A DNA stretch of 64,000 nt, from assembly GCA_910578395.1 (NCBI GenBank), contig CAJTPZ010000005.1, positions 1-64,000 on the forward strand, given 5' to 3'. The DNA is from an uncultured Muribaculaceae bacterium. GTDB lineage: Bacteria; Bacteroidota; Bacteroidia; Bacteroidales; Muribaculaceae. The position numbers and the translations under genes were made by a program. The notes under the pieces are model-generated. The model was given only the letters and a program-made list of their open reading frames with translations. It was not told where the DNA came from and ran no database searches. Below are positions 24,398 to 33,939 of this stretch, piece by piece (the stretch's first letter is position 1; each line of letters begins with the position of its first letter).

Positions 24398-24840
24398 TTT
24401 TCTGCGTTGCCCGAAAGGTCGGCTTTATAGACATCCATTATCAGGGTCTCGGAAATAGAGACTATCTCATAATCGGCGCTTGTGGTGCTCATTTCTTCTA
24501 TCAGGTTGTCGTAAGCGTTTTTGAAGTCCCCGCCTGCGACCAGCATCTGGCTGATAGCTCTTTTTTCAACGGCAGTTTTCTCATCAATAGTGATAAAGGC
24601 GACTTTAGCCATATACCATTTGTCGGCGGAATCATCCCAGATGATCTCTGCTATTTTGGTGCGTTTCACAGCCGATACAGAGAATTCACCCGAAATAAAG
24701 GGTGTGATCTCTTTTATGATGCGTGCTTCGGCTTCGGTGAAGGTGAAAGCGTCGACAAGATAGGGTTCTGTTACTTTTTTCTGGGTGCCGTTTTCCATTG
24801 TTTTGTCAAAACGCACCTTGCATTCAAACCAATTTGCCAT
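24394..24840 (-). CDS. DUF4494 protein
   Basis: A 148-residue cytoplasmic protein of the DUF4494 family, conserved in Bacteroidales. It starts MANWFECKVRFDKTMENG and has the typical EPYLVDAFTFTEAEARI and WYMAKVAFITIDEKTAVEKR segments. No function is known. It overlaps yggS by 4 bp, so it heads that operon. A TATTTTTG -7 box (24894-24887) lies 46 bp upstream. Confidence 0.85.
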   Translation of the reverse strand: MANWFECKVRFDKTMENGTQKKVTEPYLVDAFTFTEAEARIIKEITPFISGEFSVSAVKRTKIAEIIWDDSADKWYMAKVAFITIDEKTAVEKRAISQMLVAGGDFKNAYDNLIEEMSTTSADYEIVSISETLIMDVYKADLSGNAEK

Positions 24841-24984
24841 TTGTTGTAATATATAATTTCTGTATTGTAGTTTTGTAGCTGAAGTACAAAAATAATGTTT
24901 TCTTGTAAAACCAAGCGTCTGAGACAGGTGTTGAAATCTAAAACATTTATTAAATTACAGTTGATAATATAATACAGGTACTTT

Positions 24985-25983
24985 ATGAAATCGTATTGTG
25001 TTTCAGAAATTTTGACTGATGAAACAGTAGATGGGGATGTAAGAGGAAAAAGGTTTGCGCCGACTTCATCGCCTCTTGATTTCCGTCCTGTAACACTTGA
25101 TGTTATGCCGGATATAAGAAGGATATTGTGCATGTCGCCATCGCTCACATGTGATTACAGTATTGGAGGAATATATATGTGGGTAAATTACTTCAATTAC
25201 AAATATTGTATTTATCATGATACGCTTTTCATCATGGGAGTCGAGGAAAATTGTCTTGACCGACCGGCTTTTTCCTGTCCAGTCGGAGAAATGCCTATGC
25301 CGGAGGCTATAGGGCTGGTTGAAGCATATTGCAGAGATCATGGACTCGATTTGCTGTTTTCGGCTGTTCCGGCCGACAGATTGTCCTGTTTTCTTGCATA
25401 TAATCCAGGATGCAAGGTTGAGGAACTTTCAGATTGGTCCGATTATGTGTATGAGATAGGCAATTTTGCCTCACTGTCAGGTAAGAAGCTGGCTAAAAAG
25501 CGAAATCATGTCAACAGATTTCGTTCAGATTATCCTGATGCCCATCTTGATACTTTTACAGTGGGAGATGTAGATTCGATAAAAGAGGCTCTGTCGGTGT
25601 GGAGCGATGCTGAAAATGACGATGTAGAGTCTTTGACTAAGGGAGAGGAACTGCGTCAGGTAGTTGACGTGCTTGATAATTTCGACTTTTATGGTTTTGA
25701 TGGTGCTATATTGCGCTCAGGTGGTGCCGATGACCGTATAGTGGCGTTTACACTTGGCGAAAAAATCGGAGAGACATTTTTTGTACATATTGAAAAGATG
25801 GATCACGCGGTTTCGGGAGCCGGTGAGACTGTGGCTCATCTTTTTGCTTTGGACATGCTCGAAAAATATCCGGGTCTGCGTTTTCTTAACAGGGAGGAAG
25901 ATTGCGGTGATCCCGGATTGCGATATGCCAAACAGTCGTGGCAGCCGACTATGTTGTTACGTAAATATAATGTCGTCTGTTGA
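24985..25983 (+). CDS. DUF2156 (MprF C-terminal-like) protein
   Basis: A 332-residue protein resembling the soluble DUF2156 domain of MprF, a double GNAT-like fold. Visible blocks are LDFRPVTLDVMPDIRRIL, YSIGGIYMWVNYF, KKLAKKRNHVNRFRSDYPDA and LRFLNREEDCGDPGLRYAKQ. MprF domains transfer aminoacyl groups from tRNA to lipids; stand-alone Bacteroidetes members have no membrane flippase, and their substrate is unknown. It is divergent from the DUF4494 gene across 144 bp. Confidence 0.85.
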   Translation: MKSYCVSEILTDETVDGDVRGKRFAPTSSPLDFRPVTLDVMPDIRRILCMSPSLTCDYSIGGIYMWVNYFNYKYCIYHDTLFIMGVEENCLDRPAFSCPVGEMPMPEAIGLVEAYCRDHGLDLLFSAVPADRLSCFLAYNPGCKVEELSDWSDYVYEIGNFASLSGKKLAKKRNHVNRFRSDYPDAHLDTFTVGDVDSIKEALSVWSDAENDDVESLTKGEELRQVVDVLDNFDFYGFDGAILRSGGADDRIVAFTLGEKIGETFFVHIEKMDHAVSGAGETVAHLFALDMLEKYPGLRFLNREEDCGDPGLRYAKQSWQPTMLLRKYNVVC

Positions 25984-25994
25984 CATTAATCAAA

Positions 25995-26029
25995 ACAGCG
26001 GGGTCAATCATTTTGAGAGGCCCCGCTGT
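25995..26029. terminator. hairpin between convergent genes
   Basis: ACAGCGGGG (25995-26003) pairs with CCCCGCTGT (26021-26029) across a 17-nt loop. The stem is GC rich and a T tract is weak. Confidence 0.55.
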
Positions 26030-26051
26030 CCTGATTATATATGGATGTCGA

Positions 26052-28052
26052 TCAGATTCTGACTTTTAAGGTTTTTCCTTCGGATATTGTGCGGTCAAGG
26101 AGTTTACGGCCGTCGGAAGTAGTGATTTTAATATTGATCCGATTGGCTGACACCCGGTGGACTATTATTGAAAAATCGCTGCCGAATGCTTTTATAGAGC
26201 TTAATGACATGTCGTTCCACGATGAAGGAATAGATGGGGTAAGCTCGAAACTGCGAAGTCCGGTCGGCCGGATTCCGAAAAGACCTTCTGTAAATATGCG
26301 TGCATATAGAGCGCTTTCGGTCGACAGATGGCGTTGGCTACCTTCCGGCCAGGCTTCCACCGGATATGGAACATGATCGCCGAGAAGCCGGGTCGATGTA
26401 TAGCTTTCAAGATAGGGAAGGGCGCGGTCAGCGCATCCGGCCTGAAAGACTCCCCTTAGAGCATATAGAGTCGAGCGGTCCCAGAAGGTTTTTTCACCGG
26501 CTTGTGTCAACAGGCCGTTTCCGGTCCACAGACGAGGTGAGAAAAGAGCGTCTACGGTAGCATCCGTGCGATCGAAAATACCCATTGTCAGAGGAATACA
26601 GATCCATGCCCTTAGTATATCATTGCCTTTGTAGTAAGCATAGGTGTCGAATCCTTCTACCGGACCGGCGAAATACGCTTCCATATTTTTGCGCAGTTCG
26701 GCGGCTTGTTTCTTGTAGTTGCGGGCTTTTGATTTGTCTAAGCCCAGGTCTTCGAGCAGGTAGGCTGTTGATAGAAGGGCGTCGTAGTATAGTGAGTTTG
26801 TGCATAAGTTGGCCTCACCTGACGGGAATCGGCCTTCGAGTTCGTCGGAATCGGAGTTGACAACTCCGTCGGCGTTTATTTTGTTACGGCTGAATTGCAG
26901 ACACCACTCTATGAGGGGAAGCAAATGCAGCGCGGTTTTCCTGTTTCCATTGGCGAGTGCGTAGCGCGAGGCTCCATAAGCTATCATTGCCGCATCACCG
27001 CGGTCTCCTGCTCCTGTCCAATAGCTATCGCCTTCGGCTATGATTGAACTAGGGATTGGTTTTCCCTCATCGTTCATGAAGCGGGCGAAATGGTTGAATG
27101 AGTTTTCTGCAGATTCGTTGGCATAGTCATAGCCTGTGAACGGGAAGAACGGGTTGGCATATTCTGCCTGGTCGTTAGCCCATATCGCGGCATAATAACT
27201 CTCTCCTCCTGGACCTTGAAGCGGACCACCTTTTGTTGCATAGATACTTTCGCACACACGTAGCTTGGCGAAATCCATGAGGCGGTTGAGTGTGTCGTTG
27301 GGAGTCTTGAGCTTGAGCGACCCTGCAAGTCTGGTGGCAAAATCTTTGCGCTTGTCATATTCTTCGGAGGCATTGAACCCGAATGGTGTTTCCCCCTTTT
27401 TTGTTGCGGTGTTTATAACAGAGAAGTCTACCGATTCGCCCGGGGCAAGTGCGACACCACCTTTTCCTGCACTTGTTACATGCACGGTGAATGGAGCGTC
27501 GATGCCTTCGGCTGCATTGGTGGTTAGGCGCATGTCGATAGACGGTATCTCCAGTTCTACAGCGTTATTACCGATATTCTTCGCAGTGTAGAGCTCGATG
27601 AAGCCACGGTTGTCGGTTGATGGGAAATACCGGCGGATGAGCTGGAGTTCACCCATACGGTTACCATTGAGATGGCTTTCAACCTCAAGGCATCCGTCGG
27701 CGATGCGTATGCTTTTGACTTTCTCTTTCATCGGATTGCGTCCGATTGCGAGATCTTTTACAATGTCGTGGGTCACTCGTCGCTGAAAACTTGCATGTGT
27801 GTCGTTGGGTATTGTGCGGAGCATAGGAAAAACAAGTGATTTGTCTATGCCGAATGATCCGTCGTTGTTGATCCCGTAACGGAGTACTGTTGCAATCTGT
27901 TTTCCGGCCATTTCAATGTGATCGGTGTGGCCGTAGGAAGAACTGTCGACTTTCCACTCAATTGCATTGCCGTCAGGATCGAGTGCCCAGTATTGTCGTG
28001 CTCCAGCCGATAGAGTGGCGCAAAAAAGCAGCGGCAGTAATATTTTTTTCAT
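26052..28052 (-). CDS. six-hairpin glycosidase-like secreted protein
   Basis: About 666 residues with a signal peptide (MKKILLPLLFCATLSAGARQ). An N-terminal beta-sandwich region (about 20-270) is followed by an alpha/alpha-barrel resembling six-hairpin glycosidases: GESYYAAIWANDQAEYANPF, AEGDSYWTGAGDRGDAAMIA and DELEGRFPSGEANLCTNSLY. The acidic residues there are candidates for catalysis, but the CAZy family and substrate are not identified. ATG 28052 is chosen because the signal peptide starts there; an in-frame ATG at 28142 would put 30 residues before it. Confidence 0.65.
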   Translation of the reverse strand: MKKILLPLLFCATLSAGARQYWALDPDGNAIEWKVDSSSYGHTDHIEMAGKQIATVLRYGINNDGSFGIDKSLVFPMLRTIPNDTHASFQRRVTHDIVKDLAIGRNPMKEKVKSIRIADGCLEVESHLNGNRMGELQLIRRYFPSTDNRGFIELYTAKNIGNNAVELEIPSIDMRLTTNAAEGIDAPFTVHVTSAGKGGVALAPGESVDFSVINTATKKGETPFGFNASEEYDKRKDFATRLAGSLKLKTPNDTLNRLMDFAKLRVCESIYATKGGPLQGPGGESYYAAIWANDQAEYANPFFPFTGYDYANESAENSFNHFARFMNDEGKPIPSSIIAEGDSYWTGAGDRGDAAMIAYGASRYALANGNRKTALHLLPLIEWCLQFSRNKINADGVVNSDSDELEGRFPSGEANLCTNSLYYDALLSTAYLLEDLGLDKSKARNYKKQAAELRKNMEAYFAGPVEGFDTYAYYKGNDILRAWICIPLTMGIFDRTDATVDALFSPRLWTGNGLLTQAGEKTFWDRSTLYALRGVFQAGCADRALPYLESYTSTRLLGDHVPYPVEAWPEGSQRHLSTESALYARIFTEGLFGIRPTGLRSFELTPSIPSSWNDMSLSSIKAFGSDFSIIVHRVSANRINIKITTSDGRKLLDRTISEGKTLKVRI

Positions 28053-28080
28053 CAGGAAAATGTATAAATAGTGATTGGTT

Positions 28081-28395
28081 TTAGTTTTGAGGTGATATTT
28101 GAATGAAAAGATCCGGTACGCTGTCGCGTAGATGTTTTTCAAATGATGTTATATATAGTTTGGCGGCTTCTGTTTCTCCGGCCTGTATCAATTGATATTC
28201 TTTATGGCGTACATCAAGGAGAAATGACTGAAGTTTCATCTGAGAGATTTTCGTTGTATTTGAAAGTTCGATGAAACTGTTTGCATCGGCAATGCCACGC
28301 TCTTGTGCCGCCTTTTGCCTGGCGGAATTTTCTGAGCATGAATGTAAAACAGATGCAGCTGCGAGTGCAGATATAAATAGAAGGCGTTTTATCAT
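28081..28395 (-). CDS. small lipoprotein, unknown
   Basis: A 104-residue lipoprotein with a signal ending at VLHSC (Cys20) and a helical mature part (QKAAQERGIADANSFIEL; KLYITSFEKHLRDSV). No family is recognised. It sits between an esterase and a glycosidase-like gene on the same strand (18 and 28 bp gaps), so it probably shares their operon. Confidence 0.6.
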   Translation of the reverse strand: MIKRLLFISALAAASVLHSCSENSARQKAAQERGIADANSFIELSNTTKISQMKLQSFLLDVRHKEYQLIQAGETEAAKLYITSFEKHLRDSVPDLFIQISPQN

Positions 28396-28413
28396 GGATG
28401 ATATGAAGATAGG

Positions 28414-29280
28414 TTATTTTTTTGACAAGTAGCGGTCAAAAAAACTGAGAACGATCTCTCCTGTATCTATGTCTTTATCATGCCATGAATGTGCACCTCC
28501 GAGGACTTCATAAAGTTCGACATCGCATCCTGAAGGGGAATCCGCATATATATGGCGTGTGACGTTGTGCAGGGCATTGTTTTTTGTCGCAACCGGCTCC
28601 TGACGGTAGGACTGGCAACGATTATTGGCTGCGACGGCAGCTACAGCCACCGGTACAGAAGCGTAGGCTCCCCATCCGCCGGTATTATCTGGATCACCAT
28701 TCCACATTGATACTTTGTCGTTGGTGCCGTGAATTTCTATAAGAGGAACTGGAGATGTTAGCGACTTGTTGAGATAAACTTTACAGAATGTCAGTCCGGC
28801 GACTGAAGCATAGGCTTTAAAGAGCTCCGGCTCGGTGTAAAGTATCTGATATATAAGGTCGCCTCCGTTTGACATACCTGTGCAGAATACGTTTTCACGG
28901 TCCAGATCGTATTTTGAGCATACTTCACTGATAAGAGCCTTTAGGAACAAGGCATCGTCGCCGCGCATATTATATTGTGTCGGATATCCTACATCCCATC
29001 CGTCTTTACCTTTTGAATCAGGAGCGCCATCGGGATAGCATATCGCATAACCATGACGGTCAGCGGCGTCATTAAGGTCCTTGACCCAACGTGTTTTTGA
29101 ACTGTAGCCATGCAGATATATGCAAAGCGGCGCTCCTTCATTTAGCCCGTCGGGAATATACATGCGGTATGTTCTGACGGTATCGCTGAAATTTAACCGA
29201 CATAGTTGTGGTGTATCGGCCATTGAGGTTAATACAGCGCATAAAAATGCGGCTAAATGAAGAAACAGTCGTTTTGTCAT
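28414..29280 (-). CDS. secreted alpha/beta-hydrolase esterase (CE1/PHB-depolymerase-like)
   Basis: A 288-residue exported esterase. After the signal peptide (MTKRLFLHLAAFLCAVLTSM) come APLCIYLHGYSS (oxyanion region), the nucleophile elbow VFCTGMSNGGDLIYQ with the catalytic Ser, and a C-terminal GGAHSWHD carrying the catalytic His. LIEIHGTNDKVSMW gives the likely acid. The family includes feruloyl and acetylxylan esterases and PHB depolymerases. A polysaccharide-linked role fits the nearby glycosidase-like gene but is inference. Confidence 0.82.
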   Translation of the reverse strand: MTKRLFLHLAAFLCAVLTSMADTPQLCRLNFSDTVRTYRMYIPDGLNEGAPLCIYLHGYSSKTRWVKDLNDAADRHGYAICYPDGAPDSKGKDGWDVGYPTQYNMRGDDALFLKALISEVCSKYDLDRENVFCTGMSNGGDLIYQILYTEPELFKAYASVAGLTFCKVYLNKSLTSPVPLIEIHGTNDKVSMWNGDPDNTGGWGAYASVPVAVAAVAANNRCQSYRQEPVATKNNALHNVTRHIYADSPSGCDVELYEVLGGAHSWHDKDIDTGEIVLSFFDRYLSKK

Positions 29281-29285
29281 GAGTA

Positions 29286-30191
29286 TCAGCGTTTCAGTAT
29301 TAGAGATGACCAGCCTGTATCCGACACCTCACGGCCGTGCTCATGGAGCCCGATATTAGCGGCTGCTTCAAGCAGCATGTCTATGTCTTCCTGATAGAAT
29401 CCGCTCAATGCCATAAGTCCGTCCTCTTTAAGTCGGGAGGCATATAGAGGTATGTCGGTGAGGATCACATTTCGGTTGATGTTGGCAAGAAAGAAATCGG
29501 CTGGAGCTATGTTTTCGAGAGCCGACGCGTCGCCGAGGATTACGCTGATTTCATTATGACCGTTGAGTGCGACATTCTCCACTGCATTGTCTTTTGCTGC
29601 CGGATCGATCTCGATCGCTGTGACAGGTGATGCGCCTCGCATGGCTGCAATAATTGCAAGCAGTCCGGTTCCTGTGCCCATGTCTATCACGCTTTTCCCT
29701 TTTAGGTCGGTGTCGAGCAGGAATTTAGCCATGAGCGATGTCGTGGCATGGTGTCCAGTGCCGAACGCCATCTTGGGATCGATTGTAATGTCAAGAGGAC
29801 ATATCGGATAGTCTTTGTGGAAAGAACTGTGTATTACACATCTTCCGGCTACGACTATCGGCTGGAAGTAGTGTTTTTCCCACTCTTCGTTCCAGTCCTG
29901 ACCTTCAATATTTTCAGTGGATATTATTATAGCTTTTACACATCCCGTCATATTGGCGAGAGAATCTGCCGCAGTTACAGTCGCATTGTAGTCGGAGATT
30001 TCTTTCTTAACATAGGCAAGCATGATGGCATCATCATCCGTGTCAGGCGCAAATGACTCAAATCCAAGAGGCGCGAGTATTGAAGCAAGTACATCCGCGC
30101 CGTCTGATAGTGTAAAAGAAACGCTGTCATCCATGTCGCCTGAATGCGACATGGATGACAGTTTGAATCGGTAAAGAGTATAATCGTTCAT
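29286..30191 (-). CDS. prmA: ribosomal protein L11 methyltransferase
   Basis: A 301-residue SAM-dependent methyltransferase. The C-terminal class I fold has DPKMAFGTGHHATTSLM, VIDMGTGTGLLAIIAAMRGA (motif I), TAIEIDPAAKDNAVENVALN and FFLANINRNVIL (post-I motif). The N-terminal domain recognises L11. ATG 30191 is 10 bp after the outer-membrane barrel gene, and the esterase gene follows 5 bp on. Confidence 0.93.
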   Translation of the reverse strand: MNDYTLYRFKLSSMSHSGDMDDSVSFTLSDGADVLASILAPLGFESFAPDTDDDAIMLAYVKKEISDYNATVTAADSLANMTGCVKAIIISTENIEGQDWNEEWEKHYFQPIVVAGRCVIHSSFHKDYPICPLDITIDPKMAFGTGHHATTSLMAKFLLDTDLKGKSVIDMGTGTGLLAIIAAMRGASPVTAIEIDPAAKDNAVENVALNGHNEISVILGDASALENIAPADFFLANINRNVILTDIPLYASRLKEDGLMALSGFYQEDIDMLLEAAANIGLHEHGREVSDTGWSSLILKR

Positions 30192-30201
30192 CTAATCTGG
30201 T

Positions 30202-30807
30202 TCAGAACAGATATCCTACAGTTATAGTCCAGTAGTTGTCACGTATTTTGCGGTTGCTAAAATCTCCTGCGCCAATGATTTTGGCAGAACGTGTGCAGCC
30301 AAGGCTATAACCGGCTTTCACCTGCACGTGGCTGAGGAGTGTAAGTCCTGCACCGAAGTCCCATGCCATATCACCCTTGCGGCTGTTTATGCCGTTTATA
30401 TCCTTGTCTTTTGATATAAGAAAAGAGAATGAGGGACCGGTGAAAATGAAAGGAGAAACCACTTTGCCTACAATTGGAAGTCCGAGACCCCATTTCAAAT
30501 GGATAGGCACTGTAAGATAGTCGCGTTTCAGTGAATGTGATGTGTTGTTGCTATCATTGAAGTCACTTGTACGGTGAACATACATAAGAGAGCCCTGTAC
30601 GGAAATGCCGACTACAGGAATTGAAAATTCGGCTGTGGCGCCGCCGGTGAATCCAACTCTGTTGGAAGCACTGAATGTCTTTTCTGAGAAATGGAGTTTA
30701 TTGGCTGCAATACCGGCCTGAAGTCCCCATTTGAACTGCGCTGATGCGGAAATCGCTGATGTTGCGATGATGACGGCAGTAATCAGAAGTGTACGAAGTT
30801 GTTTCAT
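30202..30807 (-). CDS. outer-membrane beta-barrel protein (PorT-like)
   Basis: A 201-residue barrel of the porin family (OMP_b-brl_2). Signal peptide MKQLRTLLITAVIIATSAIS...SAQ, then alternating beta strands (FKWGLQAGIAANKLHF, VGFTGGATAEFSIPVVGIS, YLTVPIHLKWGLGLP) and a terminal aromatic YWTITVGYLF. Likely an eight-strand barrel; the function is unknown. It opens the prmA-side operon (10-bp gap to prmA). Confidence 0.78.
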   Translation of the reverse strand: MKQLRTLLITAVIIATSAISASAQFKWGLQAGIAANKLHFSEKTFSASNRVGFTGGATAEFSIPVVGISVQGSLMYVHRTSDFNDSNNTSHSLKRDYLTVPIHLKWGLGLPIVGKVVSPFIFTGPSFSFLISKDKDINGINSRKGDMAWDFGAGLTLLSHVQVKAGYSLGCTRSAKIIGAGDFSNRKIRDNYWTITVGYLF

Positions 30808-30844
30808 AGTGTATGTGTTTCAGTATATAAATAAAATAGTTAAA

Positions 30845-31579
30845 TTAATTTGAACTGCGGTGATGTCTGGGAAGTGATGACTCAATGGTCCTGTGGATGT
30901 TGTCGATCAGCTCCTGACAATGTTCTGACTCCGGTGCCGGTACCGGATTATGTATCGTCAGCGTTATGTGGCCCCAGTGGGGGAGTTTGCTTTTGCGCGA
31001 CATGATCTCAAAGGCTCCGTCGATTGTAACCGGCACAACAGGAAGTTTAAATTCAGAGGCAAGCATGAAAGCGCCTCTCTTGAACCGGCCTATCTTCCCT
31101 GTGAATGAGCGTGACCCTTCAGGGAATACCACCAACGACATACCGTTTTTTAATTGTTTCTCGGCATTTTCGATGGTTTGTCTTATAGCCTGAGGAGTGC
31201 TGCGGTCGACCATGATGTGGCCGGAGCGTTTGCAGCTGTAACCTACAAGCGGGATTTTTTCAAGGGATTTTTTCATCATCCACTTGAAGTTGTGGTTAAG
31301 ATATCCGTAGATTGCAAATATGTCGTAGGCACTCTGGTGATTTGCCACGAAGACATAGGAGGTGCCTGACGAAATGTTATCCCGCCCTTTTACGGTCACT
31401 TTGACCATTGTGAACAGACAGAAGATCCGCGCCCAGATGTGGGCAGGCCAATAGCCCCACCACCGTCCGCCAAACAGGATAGAACCTATGGCGGTGACGG
31501 TGGCGGTTATTACTGTCGACACCAGGAGGACCGGTGCCATTATGATCGCCTGATATATGCGGTAAAGAATCAGTTTCAA
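30845..31579 (-). CDS. plsC: 1-acyl-sn-glycerol-3-phosphate acyltransferase
   Basis: A 244-residue inner-membrane lysophosphatidic acid acyltransferase. The catalytic motif is NHQSAYD (HxxxxD), followed by KIPLVGY, the FPEGSRS motif III and the VPVTIDGAFEIM block. Two N-terminal hydrophobic segments (IYQAIIMAPVLLVSTVITA region) anchor it. It makes phosphatidic acid for phospholipid synthesis. It lies 45 bp downstream of glyA on the same strand. Confidence 0.9.
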   Translation of the reverse strand: MKLILYRIYQAIIMAPVLLVSTVITATVTAIGSILFGGRWWGYWPAHIWARIFCLFTMVKVTVKGRDNISSGTSYVFVANHQSAYDIFAIYGYLNHNFKWMMKKSLEKIPLVGYSCKRSGHIMVDRSTPQAIRQTIENAEKQLKNGMSLVVFPEGSRSFTGKIGRFKRGAFMLASEFKLPVVPVTIDGAFEIMSRKSKLPHWGHITLTIHNPVPAPESEHCQELIDNIHRTIESSLPRHHRSSN

Positions 31580-31624
31580 TTCTGTCGTTGCGTATTGTGT
31601 TTTAAACCGAAATATCGTCTGTGG

Positions 31625-32905
31625 TTACCAGGCAAAGATTGGATAATTGTCCATAAGTCTGTTGACCTCGGCACGCACTGAAGCTATGACCTTCTCGTCG
31701 GTCGGAGCCTTCAGCACTGTATCGATCATCTCTACGATATCGCCCATTTTGTCTTCTTTGACACCGCGAGTGGTGATGGCCGGAGTACCGAGACGGATAC
31801 CGGATGTCTGAAAAGGACTGCGGGAGTCAAAGGGAACCATGTTTTTGTTTGCGGTTATATCGGCGTCGACAAGGGCTTTTTCTGCAACTTTGCCGGTGAG
31901 GTCGGGGAACTTGGTGCGAAGGTCAACAAGTATGCAGTGGTTGTCGGTGCCACCGGAAACGATCTTGTAGCCTTTGTCGGTGAGAGCCTGTGCCATTGTT
32001 GCGGCATTGAGCTTCACCTGTTTCTGGTAGTCGACATATTCGGGCTGAAGAGCCTCGTTGAATGCTACTGCCTTGGCTGCGATGACATGCTCGAGCGGGC
32101 CACCCTGCACTCCGGGGAAGACTGCAGAGTCGATGAGCGATGACATTTTCTTTATAACACCTTTAGGAGTGGTTTTTCCCCATGGGTTGTCAAAATCTTT
32201 TCCGATCAGGATGATTCCTCCTCTTGGGCCACGCAGTGTCTTGTGGGTTGTCGATGTGACAATATGGGCGTATTTCACAGGGTTGTCAAGAAGTCCTGCC
32301 GCTATGAGTCCTGCCGGATGTGCCATGTCTACCATGAAGATTGCGCCGATTTCGTCAGCAAGAGCACGCATACGCGCATAGTCCCACTCGCGGGTATAGG
32401 CGCTTGCGCCTCCTACAATGAGACGCGGGCGTTCGCGGCGTGCCACTTCTTCCATCTGTTCATAGTCGACACGTCCGTCTTCTTCGCGTACATTGTACTC
32501 AAGAGCCTGAAACATGAGACCGGAGAAGTTTACCGGGCTTCCGTGGCTGAGATGACCGCCATGGCTGAGGTTGAGGCCGAGAAACTTATCGCCGGGATTC
32601 AGTACCGACATGAAAACAGCCATATTGGCCTGTGCCCCTGAATGAGGTTGCACGTTGGCGTATTCGGCCCCGTAGATTTTCTTTATACGGTCGATAGCGA
32701 GCTGCTCCACCTCGTCGACAACCTGGCATCCGCCATAGTAGCGGTGTCCGGGATAGCCTTCGGCATATTTGTTGGTGAGGCATGAACCCATTGCATTCAT
32801 CACTTCATCGCTTACGAAGTTTTCCGATGCGATCAGTTCGATACCTTTTTTCTGGCGGTTGTGCTCTTTTTCAATAAGGCCAAATATTTCTTTGTCTTTT
32901 TCCAT
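31625..32905 (-). CDS. glyA: serine hydroxymethyltransferase
   Basis: A 426-residue PLP enzyme interconverting serine and glycine with tetrahydrofolate. The N-terminal IELIASENFVSDEVM, YPGHRYYGGC, the substrate loop NVQPHSGAQAN, the PLP lysine in VTSTTHKTLRGPRGG and C-terminal TSGIRLGTPAITTRG are canonical. It is cytosolic and supplies one-carbon units for the purine genes elsewhere in the window. It follows a flavin reductase gene by 18 bp. Confidence 0.97.
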   Translation of the reverse strand: MEKDKEIFGLIEKEHNRQKKGIELIASENFVSDEVMNAMGSCLTNKYAEGYPGHRYYGGCQVVDEVEQLAIDRIKKIYGAEYANVQPHSGAQANMAVFMSVLNPGDKFLGLNLSHGGHLSHGSPVNFSGLMFQALEYNVREEDGRVDYEQMEEVARRERPRLIVGGASAYTREWDYARMRALADEIGAIFMVDMAHPAGLIAAGLLDNPVKYAHIVTSTTHKTLRGPRGGIILIGKDFDNPWGKTTPKGVIKKMSSLIDSAVFPGVQGGPLEHVIAAKAVAFNEALQPEYVDYQKQVKLNAATMAQALTDKGYKIVSGGTDNHCILVDLRTKFPDLTGKVAEKALVDADITANKNMVPFDSRSPFQTSGIRLGTPAITTRGVKEDKMGDIVEMIDTVLKAPTDEKVIASVRAEVNRLMDNYPIFAW

Positions 32906-32923
32906 GAAAATATAGAATGGAGT

Positions 32924-33487
32924 TTATTTTTTCTTTTTTACTGAAAAACCGAAATGTCCGATATATTCTCCCTGACGGTAATAACCTCCATGGGTATAGA
33001 CAAGTGGATCGGCTTGTTCCAGAGTGAATTTGCCGGTTTGTGGGTCGAGCCATTTTTCATCGGCGAGCACGTCGAGTACTTCGCCTATAAACATGTCATG
33101 ACTGCCGAGCGAAATTATGTCGCGTACGCGGCATTCAATTGACACGGGCGATTCTTTGATCGACGGACATCCTACGGCTACGCCCGGTTCCGGAGTCAGA
33201 CCTGTTTCTTTCCACTTATTGAAATCCTTGCCGGACCTTACACCGGCCCAGTCGGTTGCCCTGGCCATTTCGCCGGTGGTGAGGTTTATGGTGAATTCCA
33301 TGTGGCGCTTTATCAACTCATGACTGTAGCGCTCAGGTCTTACCGAAATATAGCACATGGCAGGATCCGTGCATATTGTTCCTGTCCATGCTACAGTGAG
33401 GAAATTCGAGATTTCATTGTCACCGCAACTCACCAGCACAGCCGGAAGTGGGTATATCATAGTTCCCGGTTTCCAGACTTGTTTCAT
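32924..33487 (-). CDS. flavin reductase family protein
   Basis: A 187-residue flavin-binding split-barrel protein. NFLTVAWTGTICTDPAMCYI and ISVRPERYSHELI mark the FMN-binding strands, and the C-terminal YRQGEYIGHFGFSV closes the domain. It would reduce flavin or act as a DIM6/NTAB type flavoprotein; the substrate is unknown. It overlaps pyrI by 4 bp, so it is made from the pyrB-pyrI message. Confidence 0.85.
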   Translation of the reverse strand: MKQVWKPGTMIYPLPAVLVSCGDNEISNFLTVAWTGTICTDPAMCYISVRPERYSHELIKRHMEFTINLTTGEMARATDWAGVRSGKDFNKWKETGLTPEPGVAVGCPSIKESPVSIECRVRDIISLGSHDMFIGEVLDVLADEKWLDPQTGKFTLEQADPLVYTHGGYYRQGEYIGHFGFSVKKKK

Positions 33488-33939
33488 CGTAGTGTCGCTT
33501 TAAGGGAACTTACAGTGTGGTTACAATAATGGCAGCGCAGTAATCCTGCATTGCGGTCTATGACGGCAAATTTGGTGCGCATAGGCTCATGATTGGTTAT
33601 GCACTTCGGATTATCGCACTTTACTATGCCAATGACTGTGTCGGGTAACTCTACACGGCGTTTTTCGACCACTTCATAGTCGCGTATAGTGTTGACGACT
33701 GCATCCGGTGCTATGATAGAGATTCTGTCGAGCACAGCTTCAGGGAAATAAATGTCGGCAACTTTTATTATGCCTTTGGCTCCGTGCTTGGAGCTGTGGA
33801 GGTTGTTGCCTATGGTAAGCTGTTTGTCGAGTAACTCGATACCGAGTATCTTTACACACTGAAATAAAGCTTGTGGCGGTATGTGGTCTATGACGGTGCC
33901 GTTGCGCAGGGCAGCAACGGCCAGTTCTTCCTTGCTCAT
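33484..33939 (-). CDS. pyrI: aspartate carbamoyltransferase regulatory subunit
   Basis: A 151-residue regulatory chain binding ATP/CTP. The N-terminal allosteric part reads IDHIPPQALFQCVKILG, and the C-terminal zinc domain has CDNPKCITN and LRCHYCNHTV, the four cysteine ligands. It pairs with pyrB, which overlaps it by 4 bp, to give nucleotide-regulated ATCase. Confidence 0.95.
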   Translation of the reverse strand: MSKEELAVAALRNGTVIDHIPPQALFQCVKILGIELLDKQLTIGNNLHSSKHGAKGIIKVADIYFPEAVLDRISIIAPDAVVNTIRDYEVVEKRRVELPDTVIGIVKCDNPKCITNHEPMRTKFAVIDRNAGLLRCHYCNHTVSSLKATLR

